Below are positions 9,928 through 20,728 of a stretch of 63,339 bases of DNA, piece by piece; positions within the stretch are counted from its first letter, which is position 1; every line of letters begins with the position of its first letter. The DNA is taken from the NCBI RefSeq assembly GCF_000003605.2, contig NW_003140832.1, forward strand, positions 1 through 63,339, written 5' to 3'. Under the pieces are notes generated by a model. The model did not search any database and had not been told where the DNA came from. It saw only the letters and a list, made by a program, of their open reading frames with translations. The stretch comes from Saccoglossus kowalevskii (taxonomy: Eukaryota; Hemichordata; Enteropneusta; Harrimaniidae). Both the position numbers and the translations under genes were made by a program.

Positions 9928-10266
9928 TTAGTATACTTTCAGTTTCCTTTCCAATAACTCTCGCATAGTTTGTTGAAATTTCTTCCTGAACTCATCCATG
10001 TTTTTATGCAGAGTCGACGCTCTCAGTCCACATTTTCTGCACGCATACGAACTGACAAGCTGTAGATCGATTGTCTCTATCATAGTTCTGTTGATCTCGC
10101 GAATCCATCTCTTCCGGTTTTCTATATTTTCTATTTGACTGCCACAAACAGTGCACGTTGTTTCCTTGGTTCTAGGCGATTTAATAATTGTCTTTGCTAT
10201 TTTGGTTGGAGTGACTGTACTCATTGTGTTCATAACGTGAACAACCAACGCATTCAGGGGGACCAT
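9928..10266 (-). CDS. Exon or gene fragment encoding a C2-C2 (ZAD-like) zinc-binding domain
   Basis: The minus-strand frame starts at ATG 10266 and encodes 112 residues. A CTVCG motif is followed about 40 residues later by CRKCG, with a predicted helix between (RKRWIREINRTMIETI) and a second helix after (MDEFRKKFQQTMRELLERK). Spacing of two CxxC pairs around a helix, then an amphipathic helix, resembles the ZAD-type N-terminal zinc domains found in many invertebrate proteins of unknown function. The frame ends at TAA shortly after LKVY. A GTATAC just before the stop might be a donor. No continuing exon was identified, because the 2.87-kb repeat element begins 31 bp downstream. It could be part of a transposon-encoded protein. 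Confidence 0.5.
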   Translation of the reverse strand: MVPLNALVVHVMNTMSTVTPTKIAKTIIKSPRTKETTCTVCGSQIENIENRKRWIREINRTMIETIDLQLVSSYACRKCGLRASTLHKNMDEFRKKFQQTMRELLERKLKVY

Positions 10267-10859
10267 TTAGAATAAATTTGCAAACATTATGGTAATATAA
10301 TTTATTTCGTGACGTCAGCATGAACTATGAATTATTCATATCAACTAGAAACCTGCAGACGGGGACAGTCTCTCGGGACTAAAGTCCTTCGCCTGAAATG
10401 GTTCGCATTTCCCGTACTTTTTTAATGTTTTTTTTATTGGGTACGCGTAAAAATGTATTACATATCTGTGGATAAAGAAGTTATGCTAACATTCCTGTAT
10501 AGCTCAAAGTTTTTTCAAAGTGACATTTCTCAGAGCTTCAGAGGAAGAATGATTTTTTGCACACACTCAGAGCCTTTATGTTTGTTTTTTGTTCACATGG
10601 ACGTTTTTTTTTCACTAAGTTCACTATATTCAATAGATTACTACTTATCTATCCTTGTACAGTTCTCATTCTTTCTGATGGGACTACAAGTTCTAGTTCA
10701 TACCATTTTCCCCTTTCTCCCATATATGGTATTAAAGGGGACCACTTTTTTGAGTGCTGTATCATTGTATTTATTGTTGTGGAATGCCCTTGAAAGTGGG
10801 GTTTTTGTCATTCATTCAGGTATATATGTTTCCTAACTATCTGGCTAATAAAATTTATT
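10267..10859. other. Sequence between zinc-finger exon and LINE, no clear gene
   Basis: The plus-strand open frame of 127 codons at 10453-10836 is hydrophobic and low in complexity and resembles no family. On the minus strand the region could be the 3' untranslated part of the adjacent LINE, although no poly-A tail or target duplication was found to set its limit. Confidence 0.4.
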
Positions 10860-12139
10860 GTCAGCGATTCGCCTGGATCCGATATTATCAAGCACATTCT
10901 ACTCGGTGGTGATTTTTGTATTAATATTTTTTCCCAACTAAAAGGTAGGTCTCTCCAAAGTGCAACAACATATTCACATTCATAGAAGATATGTTCCAGG
11001 GTTCCTGGATTCTCCTGACAAAATGTGCACTTCTGCGTGGGAAACTTTTCTGGGTTTATTTTATGAAGTTTGTCATTCGAATGTTATGTAAAAGCTTAAA
11101 CTGAAATTCACGTGTTTTGCTGTTGATACTCATTTTTATCATTAATTTATACATTTTACTCCATTCTATTAGGCCAAGTTTCAGCACCTTTTCAAGTTTC
11201 TTTTGACTCACTCGAGGGATGAATCTCCTATCTATTAATTACTTTTTTATTTAGGTTTTTTTTTAGATCCCATCAAGCGGTGTTGGGATTCAAGACACTG
11301 ATAAGCTCATCTCATCTATGTCAGTGTTTTTTGTATTTTAGATTTTCAGAGATGGCAGTAACACGACCAATCCATTTTAGTTTATGTAATAGAGACAATT
11401 CATTATGGGCCATGGTATGAGACCATTCTGGTTAAACAAGTCTGAAACTCTTTTAATTCCATTTTCAGCCAATTCTCTATACAAAATAGGTTTCTCGACT
11501 ATTATTATATTTTCGTTATTCCAAATTATTTGGTTTGTGTTTCTGTAACACATTTTAGTTTCAGCTTCCCAAATTTCAAGACATTCTCGCAGGAAGTCAG
11601 TACAGCGAATTGGTAAACGTTTTGTTTTATAATTACACTGGAAGATGATATTACCTCCTATACTCTTAAGCTGCTAATCAATAAACAATTTATATGGATG
11701 TTCATTATTTGGATCCACATATCTTTTAATCCACAGTAGCCTCTGCTGCTTTTTAGAATATGCATGTCTGGGACACCCAAACCGCCCTGGCCCGCACCTC
11801 CTATCATAGTTCTATGAGCAATTCTTTGTTTTCCTTCCCATGAAAAACTAGACATAGTTCTGCTGTAGTTGTACTCATAATATAAACGAACTGGGATATA
11901 CCATAACTTTTAATAATTTGGACTTTGCCAAAAAGCGAAAGTTTCCTGCTCTTGTAAGAGTTCAAAATTAGTTTTCATATTGTCCATAGCTTTTTTAACA
12001 TTTATTTTTCTTTCGGTTGTGAGAAAAGTAATTTCCTACAATTTTGATAGAAGATATGGGCCATTTAACTCCGAACAGTTTATCTTGCCTATCTTTCCAT
12101 TTACCGAGCCAGACAGCTTCAGTTTTGTCCATGTTAATT

Positions 12140-12368
12140 CTCAGCCGTGAGCATTCCCCAAATCCCCCAATATGTTAAATAGCACCTCGGCAGGTTTTTC
12201 GTTTAAAATGAAGCACGACATGTCGTCCGCAAATGCTGCTTCTTTAATTTCTTTTCCGGATATGATAATACCTTTGATTTCTTGTTTTGATCTAATAGCC
12301 ACCAGCAGGGTTTCTAAAACTAAAATGGAGAGCATTGGAGACAGAAGGTCCACTTGTCCCCTTTGCAA
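12140..12368 (-). pseudogene. LINE ORF2 reverse-transcriptase core remnant
   Basis: The frame contains LLSPMLSILVLETLL, IKGIIISGKEIKEAAFADDM and LFNILGDLGNAHG. The FADD box is the RT catalytic motif and the preceding LSP block is the usual palm-fingers motif. It lies in the correct orientation and place within the larger minus-strand LINE. Upstream the reading is lost in a GC-rich patch. Confidence 0.85.
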
Positions 12369-14290
12369 CCAAAAGTATCAACTCAAAGTAAGCACTTGGG
12401 CCGGACGGCCGGGGGCTTCTTCAGCTGCCCTGCGGTACCCAGCTCACTTGGGCGTGTGGTCCCTGTCATTGCCTCGAACAGTTAAGGTTGTCCGCCAGGT
12501 ACCTGTTCACTGGCAGGCATCTTCATTACCTGGAGATCGCTGCCGAAGAGTGGATGCAGTTTAACGTCATACCCAGGACATGTTAGCAGTTCTCCTTACC
12601 AGTTTGTTCTATGTAGTGATACACCTCACCAATTAATCTTGCATAATCATTAATATTTAACAAAAGCTACCTGGAAGGACAAAGTCATAACTATTCGCAA
12701 GTCATTTGGATGCCAATTTTGCATTCACGTTTATCAATAAACGTAAAGGTTTTTCTATTAGTGTAATGATACTTTGTTTCTGAGAGGTCGAATATTCTCT
12801 CTGCTCAAAGGCCAAGTTTAATGAGTTCACAAACAGATCGCTTACCAGTGGCCAATATTCCTTATAAAGCTCAACCGTTGAGCCATCGTTTTTTGGGCTT
12901 TTATTTTCTCAAACATTTCCCTTAAGGTTAGGAGTCCCTCACTTGTGCCCTAAACTTTCTGCCAGCACTGGAATTGCAGTTTTATTAAGAAATTTAGTGA
13001 CCTTTATCGAATCCTTACTCCTGCCTGGAGTAGAAAGATTTTATTTCTGTTAAAATGTCATTTGATTGGTTTTATAGTTTTATCATCTTCTACTTTTAAT
13101 TGTTTGATGCAGGATTTCTTTCTGTTTTTTTTTTCCAAATTCAGAAAATATCTGTTGTTTTTTCCCCTTTTTAATACCACCTAGCCCATGATCTTATTAC
13201 AGCATCTTCTACCTTATAATTATAATGCTCTTCTAGTTTCCTTTTCATTTCTTCCATATTGCTATAATTTTCCTCATTTGGGCTGTCACTACACATCTGT
13301 TGAGTATCTTTAAGCTGTTTTTCCAAGTCCTCAATTTCCTGTTTACGGTTTCTTGCTCTTTCTTTAGTGTAATCAATTGTAAGTTTTTTAATCTGGTATT
13401 TAATTAAATCCCATAACTGACAATCTATATTTTAAAATTCTTCTTGCCAGTTTCAAATCCTTTCTTTTATTGAGTTTCCATACTTTTTATCTTTGGTAAG
13501 AGTGAAGTTGAAACTTTAGTGAGCAGGACCAAGTTTCTGACAAGGATTTTCTTAATGCAGCCAAACAGCGGAGTGATCCGAAGCAAACCTACATATGTCG
13601 ACTAAGCTAAATCGTTCAGTGATGTCCTCAAAAACGATTTAGTCCAGGTTTGGGGGTTCCCTTCTGATCTGTCCATAAAGTTATCAACTGTAAAGTTCAA
13701 ATCACCCCCCCAAGATTATTGTACTGTTTGGATCTGGAGTCCTATTAGTTAACCTAATTTCTAAATCAGTTTCAGTATGTTGTGATTTTCTATTAGGTGC
13801 ATAAATGTTTAGTAGAGTACATTGAGAGTTATCAATTTCCAGAAAATCTCATCTGGCGAGGTGCGTGTTTCTTGTAATTGATCAAAGTGTTTTTTGTTCA
13901 ACCAATTAGAAATGTTCATTTTCTTATTGTAGTCCCTGAGGCCTCTAGCATTGAGGGTCACAATAGATAATTGCTCTTCCATGAATGCACGTGTTTGTAC
14001 TTGGTTTTACAAGAAATTGCAAAGTGAAATAAGCCCCATTTTAAAGTAACACAAACAAAAACAAGAAACATTAAAGACATTGGCAAAAGGACACACGGTA
14101 ACTGGAAGAAACAGTATAGTACTGCAGCATAGGACGGCTCCAAGGTACTCAATATGAATATATATACAATCGTTTCATACATATATTTCCTATCTAATTT
14201 TAAATATTTCCTTGTGACCCTAATTACCCTAATTACAAGTTCTGTAGTGTGAAGTCAGAGATAAACTCAATAAATGCCCATAAAAGGGCT

Positions 14291-15040
14291 TCATATAATA
14301 AAAGTCTTGACTGATAGTTGGTTTTCCCTCTGTTGTCTTTGATCATGCAGGTCGCCGGTACTCGCCACGCTATATATCATTTTTCTTTGGGATTTCACTT
14401 TGAAATTCCTTTGGTAGACAGTCAGTCTTTTTCTTTCGTTTAGTACAATTTTGCTCACATCGTCGGTCACGAATATTTCCTTCCCAGCATACGGGTTGTT
14501 CCGAAGACATTTAGAAGCAGTGAATAAAATATTTCTGGCAATACTGGCGTCCACAAATCCCACCTTTATAGGCCATGGTTTCCCTGATCAAAGAGGCTGC
14601 GCTGGTACCCTATGTGCGCGTTGGATGGCCACGCGGTCTACAATGGCCCTCACTTCCATGTGGGAGATGATGAACTTCACTATGAACTGGGCACATGATT
14701 TTTCTTCTCTTCCTATCCCTTCTTCAAAGTTTAGGTTTATTCTTCTCCATCTGTTTTCTAAATCTTCATTCTTTAATTCTGTTATCTTCATTCTGTTTTC
14801 TAGCTCCTTTATTTTGTCCGCCAGTTCGTCTACATCGGTTGCTTTGGTCACGTGTTCTAGACTTTTCTCAACTTCGTCGACGCGATCACTCATCTGGTTC
14901 AAATATATCTCAATGTCCGATACTTTATTGGTTGTTTCTGTAAGTTGCCCCTTTAGTGGATCGATTTTCGAGACTTCATTCGTGATTGAGAACAACAGTC
15001 TAAGGAACACCGCTGCTCTCTGATCTTCCGCGAGTTCCAT
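14291..15040 (-). pseudogene. LINE ORF1 remnant (coiled coil plus RNA-binding region)
   Basis: From ATG 15040 about 150 residues form a heptad-rich coiled coil (ELADKIKELENRMK, then LKNEDLENRWRRINLNFE). An RRM-like part follows, with VRAIVDRVAIQRAHRV. One frameshift near 14580 moves the reading into the frame 14563-14291, which carries VDASIARNILFTASK and then IVLNERKRLTVYQR. This matches the coiled coil, RRM and C-terminal domain order of L1/Tx1-type ORF1 proteins, which coat the element RNA. The break near the middle makes it a pseudogene. Confidence 0.75.
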
Positions 15041-15470
15041 GTTTTCTCGAGGTCGCCATCTTAGATAATGCGGTCCTGAGACTCCACGAGTTTTTTGTTC
15101 GTCGTTAGTATCTCGTCAACCTTCCTCTCTGTCATATCGGTCTCATTTTTCCTGTGGTTGTTGCTTTCTTCCTTGAGACATTATTTCGTAAGACTGATTT
15201 TAGGCTAGTTTCCTTCCCTTTTTCCTGGGGTCGTCCGCTTCGAAGTTAGTGATTGTGACGCATGTTTAGAACCTTTCCGATTTTACCCGTACTTACCATT
15301 CCTTAGCCCGTGTTAAGCGTTCACGCACGTTTTCTTAGCACAGGCTATAGAATTTGACCTCTTAGCCCGTATTAAGGAGCTGCGCGCGAACGCAACTTAT
15401 CGATCTTAATTATAAAATATGTTCTTGCTCAAGACAAGATTATCTGAAATTTCACAAACGGCCCATGATC

Positions 15471-15838
15471 CCGGCAGGGGAGGGGGTACTGGCAAAAAAT
15501 ACTGACAGGGGTGTGCTGGTGGTTGTTTGAAACCCCTATCCCTTATTAGCCAGAAATAAATTCCAATTGCCTACTCCTTTTCAGACAAACTGTGGGTATG
15601 TGACACCCCTTTCCAGACAGTAAGGATAAATGACGATCGAAATAAAGTTACAGAAAGAAAAAAATCAGCTTCATTCTCCTGATTATTGGATCACTCAAGC
15701 TCTAAAGACAGTCTTTGGAAAATATGGATCCCTTTTCAGACAGAAATAATGAAAAAGGATATCCTTATTCAGACATTAGTGGTGAAGTGGCTGCACATAT
15801 ACATATAGCACTCCAATGTGAGTACCCCCCCCCCCCGA
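15471..15838. mobile_element. 368-bp MITE with a 10-bp target-site duplication
   Basis: The direct repeat GCCCATGATC stands at 15461-15470 and again at 15839-15848. Between them the ends are inverted repeats: left CCGGCAGGGGAGGGGGTACT, right complement TCGGGGGGGGGGGGTACTC. The interior carries several copies of CCTTTTCAGACA or close variants. A target duplication of 9-10 bp is typical of Mutator-like (MULE) transposons, so this is probably a MULE-derived MITE. No transposase is present. Confidence 0.75.
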
Positions 15839-15848
15839 GCCCATGATC

Positions 15849-17499
15849 AATCCAGCAGACCGTCCCCATACATGTGATCTAAGAGAGCGTTTTCTATTAT
15901 ATCAATTCGAAAACAATATCGCCAACGTTTTAACTGTCACAGTAGTAAATACAAATGGGTGTCGAATAACACAGCATACGAGCTCCTGTTTTCATAAAAT
16001 ATACTTCTATACATCTCTTCTAAAAAGACAAAAGTCTACGAGGTTGTTAAATATAACATCATTTTAAACGTGGATTAAAACTGTAATTAAAAAAATGTAA
16101 CACTGTCGCAGTTGGTTATACTATGAAATTCTGCACAATTCGCTAGCAACAGAGAAAAGTGAAAACAAAGTGAGGCACTTAACAAAAGTAATGCGCACTT
16201 TCCTTTGCATAATTAAAACAATTGGATTATCTTGACAGAACAAAAGCGTCACCATGAACTGTATCCCACAGTGGATAGAGGAATGCAAACTTTATCTCCC
16301 AATTCGGAAATATGACATACTAGTATATATAATATTTTATAATATAATATAATTAGCTAATCTATAGTTTCGATTTCTTGGTGCATATTTATTCATATAC
16401 AAATACATCAAAGTATTGGTTTATCACGTTTCGGAAAATGAAATCATCTTAGTGAGTCAAACTGAACAAAAATCACTACACATGCTTTTGACATTTATGG
16501 TGTGGGAATGTTCAAGTCATTCTCAGCCTTTCCGTCAAGAAGTTATGAAAATATTGTCACGCCGTGTTTTGTATATATCCACCATTTAACAAAGGTAAAT
16601 ACATCAGTTCATCTTTTGATATGTAGATAATTGGAAGTATATAATATAATCTCTTTTACCATTTTTTTTTCATATCACTTCAAAAACTACTGTTTAACTT
16701 TCTCATGTTTAATGTACGGCCCAAATTCCTCTATTTTGTTTGTGCGATCTTCTCCAGTTTACTGTTAAATACAAGTTAAATTGATTTATTAAACATATCT
16801 AAAAACTAAACTAATGTATTATACGGTTATTAGTAGGTATTTAGTCCGCGACGCGGAATAATAATAATAAGATATTTCTTCTTTAAAATATTATATAAAT
16901 ATTATATATGCATATACAATCGTCTTACGTGTCGATAAATCCCTAATACCCTAACAATAACAACTTTAATGACACCAAATGTACTAAAAATGATTAGAAT
17001 ACCATTACAAAGACCACATACTGACACAACAGATATATAATTACGTTGCTTCTGGTATAGTCATTTCAAACTTTTGTATAAATATATAAATGTTACAAGA
17101 CAGCGTCTAAAACTGCACTGTACACGGATGCAATCTACACACAATATCCCCGAGAACGAAGAGGCTTTGTAAGAGCATTACAACCGACATCAAAAGCATG
17201 ACTCTAATAAAACAATCGCGTGCACTATTTTAACTTAAGGGGAGTACGCCGACTTTTAGTAACAGTATGTAGTCTGGCAGCTGTCTAGAAAACAACTAGT
17301 GGACATGTATATTGATTAATCACGTTAAATGAAACTTATACATATGCCGTGTTATTTTAATGATCTTTGACTCGGGTAACAGCAACTACATGGCCTAAGG
17401 TGACAATTTCACGTTCCACTCTCTTTACCCGAAGCCAGTAACCCACACACGTGTCAGTTGATGAGCTCAGATTGTGTGGAATTTCGTAATCTTATGAAT
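15849..17499. other. AT-rich intergenic sequence, no recognised gene
   Basis: No frame of recognisable family, no clear inverted-repeat element and no RNA gene were seen in this stretch. It contains several short ATATAAT-rich blocks. Confidence 0.45.
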
Positions 17500-17935
17500 T
17501 TCGTAATCTTATAACACCTATTATTAAAGAACTTCACTGGCTTCCAGTACGGAATTGTTTTCACAATTATTTGCTACACAAACAAAGCTCTGAATGGCAT
17601 TTCACGAAGTTATATATCTGACATCCTTCACTTCAAATCAACTTCTCGCACACTCCGCTCTTCGGCCAAATGTTGTATACTCCCAACTTCAGACTTGCAT
17701 CATCTGGTGGGCAAGCATTTTCCCGAGCAGCTCCACGCTTATGGAACTCTTTACCAATAGAATTGCGTCAGAAATCTATAATAGATACCTTTACAAAAAA
17801 TCTCAAAACTCTTATATTTACCAGAGCTTTTGACAACAACTAATTGTACAGCACCTATGAACAATACTGGCGCTATATAAATTGTATTGATTGATTCATT
17901 GATTTATTGATTCATTGATTGATTCATTGACTGAA
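17500..17935 (+). mobile_element. CR1/L2-like LINE 3' end with ATTG-type tail
   Basis: The plus-strand translation, across frameshifts, gives NLITPIIKELHWLPVRN, then YISDILHFKSTSRTLRSS, the well-known C-terminal block of CR1/L2-like retrotransposons. It is followed by GGCGCTATATAAATTGTATTG and a TTGATTGATTCA microsatellite tail, also characteristic of this clade. It is 5'-truncated, with only the last few hundred bases present, as is usual for incomplete reverse transcription. Confidence 0.8.
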
Positions 17936-19254
17936 TTTAATATTTTTACGATATCTTACTAAACAGTAAGCAAATCAGACTTGGGGTAGATGGCAGTTGA
18001 ATATGTTAAGTATATACAAAACAGCGATAAATTTTGATAATGTATAACTATGAATGTTTTCCCAATATTCTTTGTGTGGCGTGTCACATATTCATTACGT
18101 ATTACACGTACGCATTGTGGTTTTATTTAGTCTGTGTCGAATACCCGAGGTAACTTTTGGTGAAATGTTGTATTAGGCAATGTTTGAGGAACGTTGTCGT
18201 TTTTCCTGATAAGTACACGTGTTAACACTACAGAGCATTTCGACAGGTTTGTGTGGCCACATCTTCCCATCTCGGCATCAGCCAGCAAGGTCCGTTCAAA
18301 CACAGCAACCAGTGAGCCTTAACCAAGGGTCGCCATTTGGCCAATTAATTTAATGTGCTTTGGATATAAGATTATAGCAAAAGGCCTAAATCTGATGCCA
18401 AGACATGTATTTCTTTAAGTCACGTTAATATTAATTTAAAAAAATGCAAAACCTGAATCTTAAAACCCAAATTAATTTGTATGGGTTAACCTGGTAAATT
18501 AACATCGACTCCTCTTATTTTCAACACGAGTTACTATTTGAACTACTAACACATACACATAGATCACGGGGGGGGGGCAGTCTCTCACATCTTTCAGAGG
18601 TCTGAGAATCAATACAGTGTAAAAACTACACCTCTATGCTGCATAAAATAAAAGTGTTCGCAAACAAAATAAGTGTTATAATTATAACCTGTCCATACCA
18701 CCTAAAGAAACAGAACATGCGTGGGTGGATTTCAGATGGTCATATTTTGAATAATCAATTATAGTACTTTGATTATGAACGGACACCTACATTCTATGCA
18801 GTGCTGGGTAGAATCTCGACAAATACCTCGTTCACAAAAATGCACACACACGTTATTATTAGTTACTTGTCAGAATTTAATACACGACGTGGTACATGAA
18901 ATGTTGATCTAGTCGCCACAACAAAGTGACGTACATAGGCGGAAACAACATAAACACAAACATGAAGCAGAGGGATTTCCAGAGAATCTATGTCCCTATC
19001 ATTCTCCCGAATCAGACAGAGAGGACTGTCTTCATATTGCAGCCAGAAACACTGATAAACTCAACGGCGTCGGTGCAGTTTGGCGATAAGTGCAATACAC
19101 TTAGTAAAAAAAGTCACATATAATACCACACTCAGTTTACAAACATGTATTTATGAGAGAATACTGTCTTGCCTTGTAATCTTAACGCATTATATCGATT
19201 TCTAACCTCATGTTCCGATTAAATTAGTCAGATGTCAGTAACATATGAAGATTA
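17936..19254. other. Intergenic sequence, no recognised gene
   Basis: Nothing recognisable beyond a short poly-G tract near 18568. No coding frame shows family resemblance. Confidence 0.45.
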
Positions 19255-19790
19255 TATTAGCCTCTGATCCAGATCCAAGCCTTATATTCAGCCTAAATTA
19301 TTCATTGTCTCGGATACCGGCGCCTTATTCGGAATCCATTATCCTCCGACTCAAATCCCAGTCCTATTCTCAGAATACATTAGCCTGCGATTCATATGCC
19401 TGCCTCTCATTTAGATTACATTGGCATCAAAATGAGATTCCAGTTCCACATTCAGATTACCTAATTAAAGGGCGGTAGTCGTCGCGCCACGCATGCGCGA
19501 GATATATGGGTCTCATAGAAACAAAGATGGCGACTTTGACTGTTGAGCAGATCAGGGAGTACAAACTGGGACGTTACCAAGCTTTAATTAGGCATTTTTA
19601 GATGGTTGAAAGGTATCGAAACAATCACAGGCGGTAATTAGTGCAAGTCATGCCCAGGTCAAATGTTATACTTGTGATGACTGCCGCCCTTTAACCTCTA
19701 AATCTGGTTTTATTAGCTTCCGATTCAGATTCCAGTCATACTCAGAATGCACGAACCTCCAATTCAGATACCAGCCCATAAATATATAGA
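19255..19790. repeat. 41-bp degenerate tandem array interrupted by a MITE
   Basis: At least five successive 41-bp units start ATTA/ATTG at about 19255-19460. They share a CCTC-GATTCAGAT core and end in a CAGATTAC-like or CAGAATAC-like end. Further units resume at 19710-19790. The interruption is the TTAA-flanked MITE at 19469-19690. The units have diverged strongly, so the array predates the MITE. Confidence 0.75.
19469..19690. mobile_element. MITE family M1, 222-bp copy with TTAA target duplication
   Basis: Begins AGGGCGGTAGTCGTCGCGCC and ends in the complement of AGGGCGGCAGTC. TTAA flanks both sides (19465-19468 and 19691-19694). It contains the internal stretch GCATGCGCGAGATATATGG and AAGATGGCGACTTTGAC that recurs in other M1 copies. 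It is inserted in a 41-bp tandem array. Confidence 0.85.
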
Positions 19791-20728
19791 CGGCTAAACG
19801 TTCAATCTTGCAGACACTAGTTGTGTGTACAGTAAACCGTACATGCAGCCATAGCAACCGTGATCAGACACAGTGGCAATCTCGGCAAAAATGCAAAATA
19901 AGAAAAAATCAACCACTAAGTTTAAATCAGAACGTGTTATTAGCTCGCCAAATCCAATAAGAATACGTTAGAGCGTGTAATTTATTTTGCGCATGCGTAC
20001 TCTACCGAGCAACGGACGCGAGTAAGACAAAATATAAACGCCAAAAAATAACAATGGACAGACAAACCCAGAAGAAGACAGCGACTGACCACATTTGATG
20101 ACTCATTTTTCAAAGAAGTTAGAGTAAGTGTAGGAGGGTGCAAAAAATGACAGGTAAAAGATTCGAAACATTCAAAATCAGTCTTACTTTCCCGTTTGTT
20201 GACCTCGCGTCACGCACTATGTACTAGCGCACAAACGTTAATCACGCAAACACTACTACCAATTTGGGAATCAGAAATTGCCATACACGATTGAGAATTC
20301 GCGTTCACCTAGTCAAATAAATTGCAGCCGCACACATCGGTGGGTAAAATGTCGCCCATAAACATGACTGTTGTTCCTGCAGGGCTGCTATGCAAATTAT
20401 AGATACAACAAATCAGCATTACCGACCGTAAACTAAAACCAGATTAAACTATGCGCCTGCGCCAACTTCGATTGACAAGTTTCAAACTAAATTCTTTGCA
20501 ACTCCTACTTGATACATATCTCGTCGTCCAGGCATATATTTTGCCATTCAAAAATGCCGTTCCCACTACCAACGTGAGGGAATGGCGTACTAAATATCGA
20601 GGTATATTATTGCCCCGCGTGAGTGTCATTACACCAACTACTCGAATAAGGTGGAAATAGCGAACGCTGTTAAACATGTGTGTGTATGTTTAATTGTCGA
20701 AGGATAGTATATGTAGAATATTATCTCT
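19791..20728. other. Sequence downstream of gene B, no further gene recognised
   Basis: This is the 3' flank of gene B on the minus strand. An AATTAAA lies about 35 bases after its stop (plus-strand TTTAATT near 20688) and could serve as a variant polyadenylation signal, which is unproven. No other family resemblance was found. Confidence 0.4.

Larger units (their letters stand above)
10860..15240 (-). mobile_element. Decayed L1/Tx1-like LINE with ORF1 and ORF2 remnants
   Basis: Reading on the minus strand, ORF1 remnants occupy 15040-14291. ORF2 begins at ATG 13982 with an endonuclease start (LSIVTLNARGLRD, then WLNKKHFDQLQETR) and a later GGDFNF-type block near 13700. Reverse-transcriptase blocks follow: LSPMLSILVLE and AFADDMSCF at 12340-12200. 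The post-RT region has SFSWEGKQRIAHRT with GGLGVPDMHILK (11855-11740), and a C-terminal C-x2-C...H...C block (CTFCQE..., HIFYECEYVVALW) lies near 11030-10950. Order and spacing fit an L1/Tx1-type element. Many stops and frameshifts show it is inactive. A GC-rich patch interrupts the RT near 12398-12590. Confidence 0.85.

Noticed and set aside
10453-10836. 127-residue hydrophobic membrane protein on the plus strand
   Set aside because: Composition reflects T-rich DNA; no family match, and the stretch probably belongs to the flank or 3' end of the minus-strand LINE.
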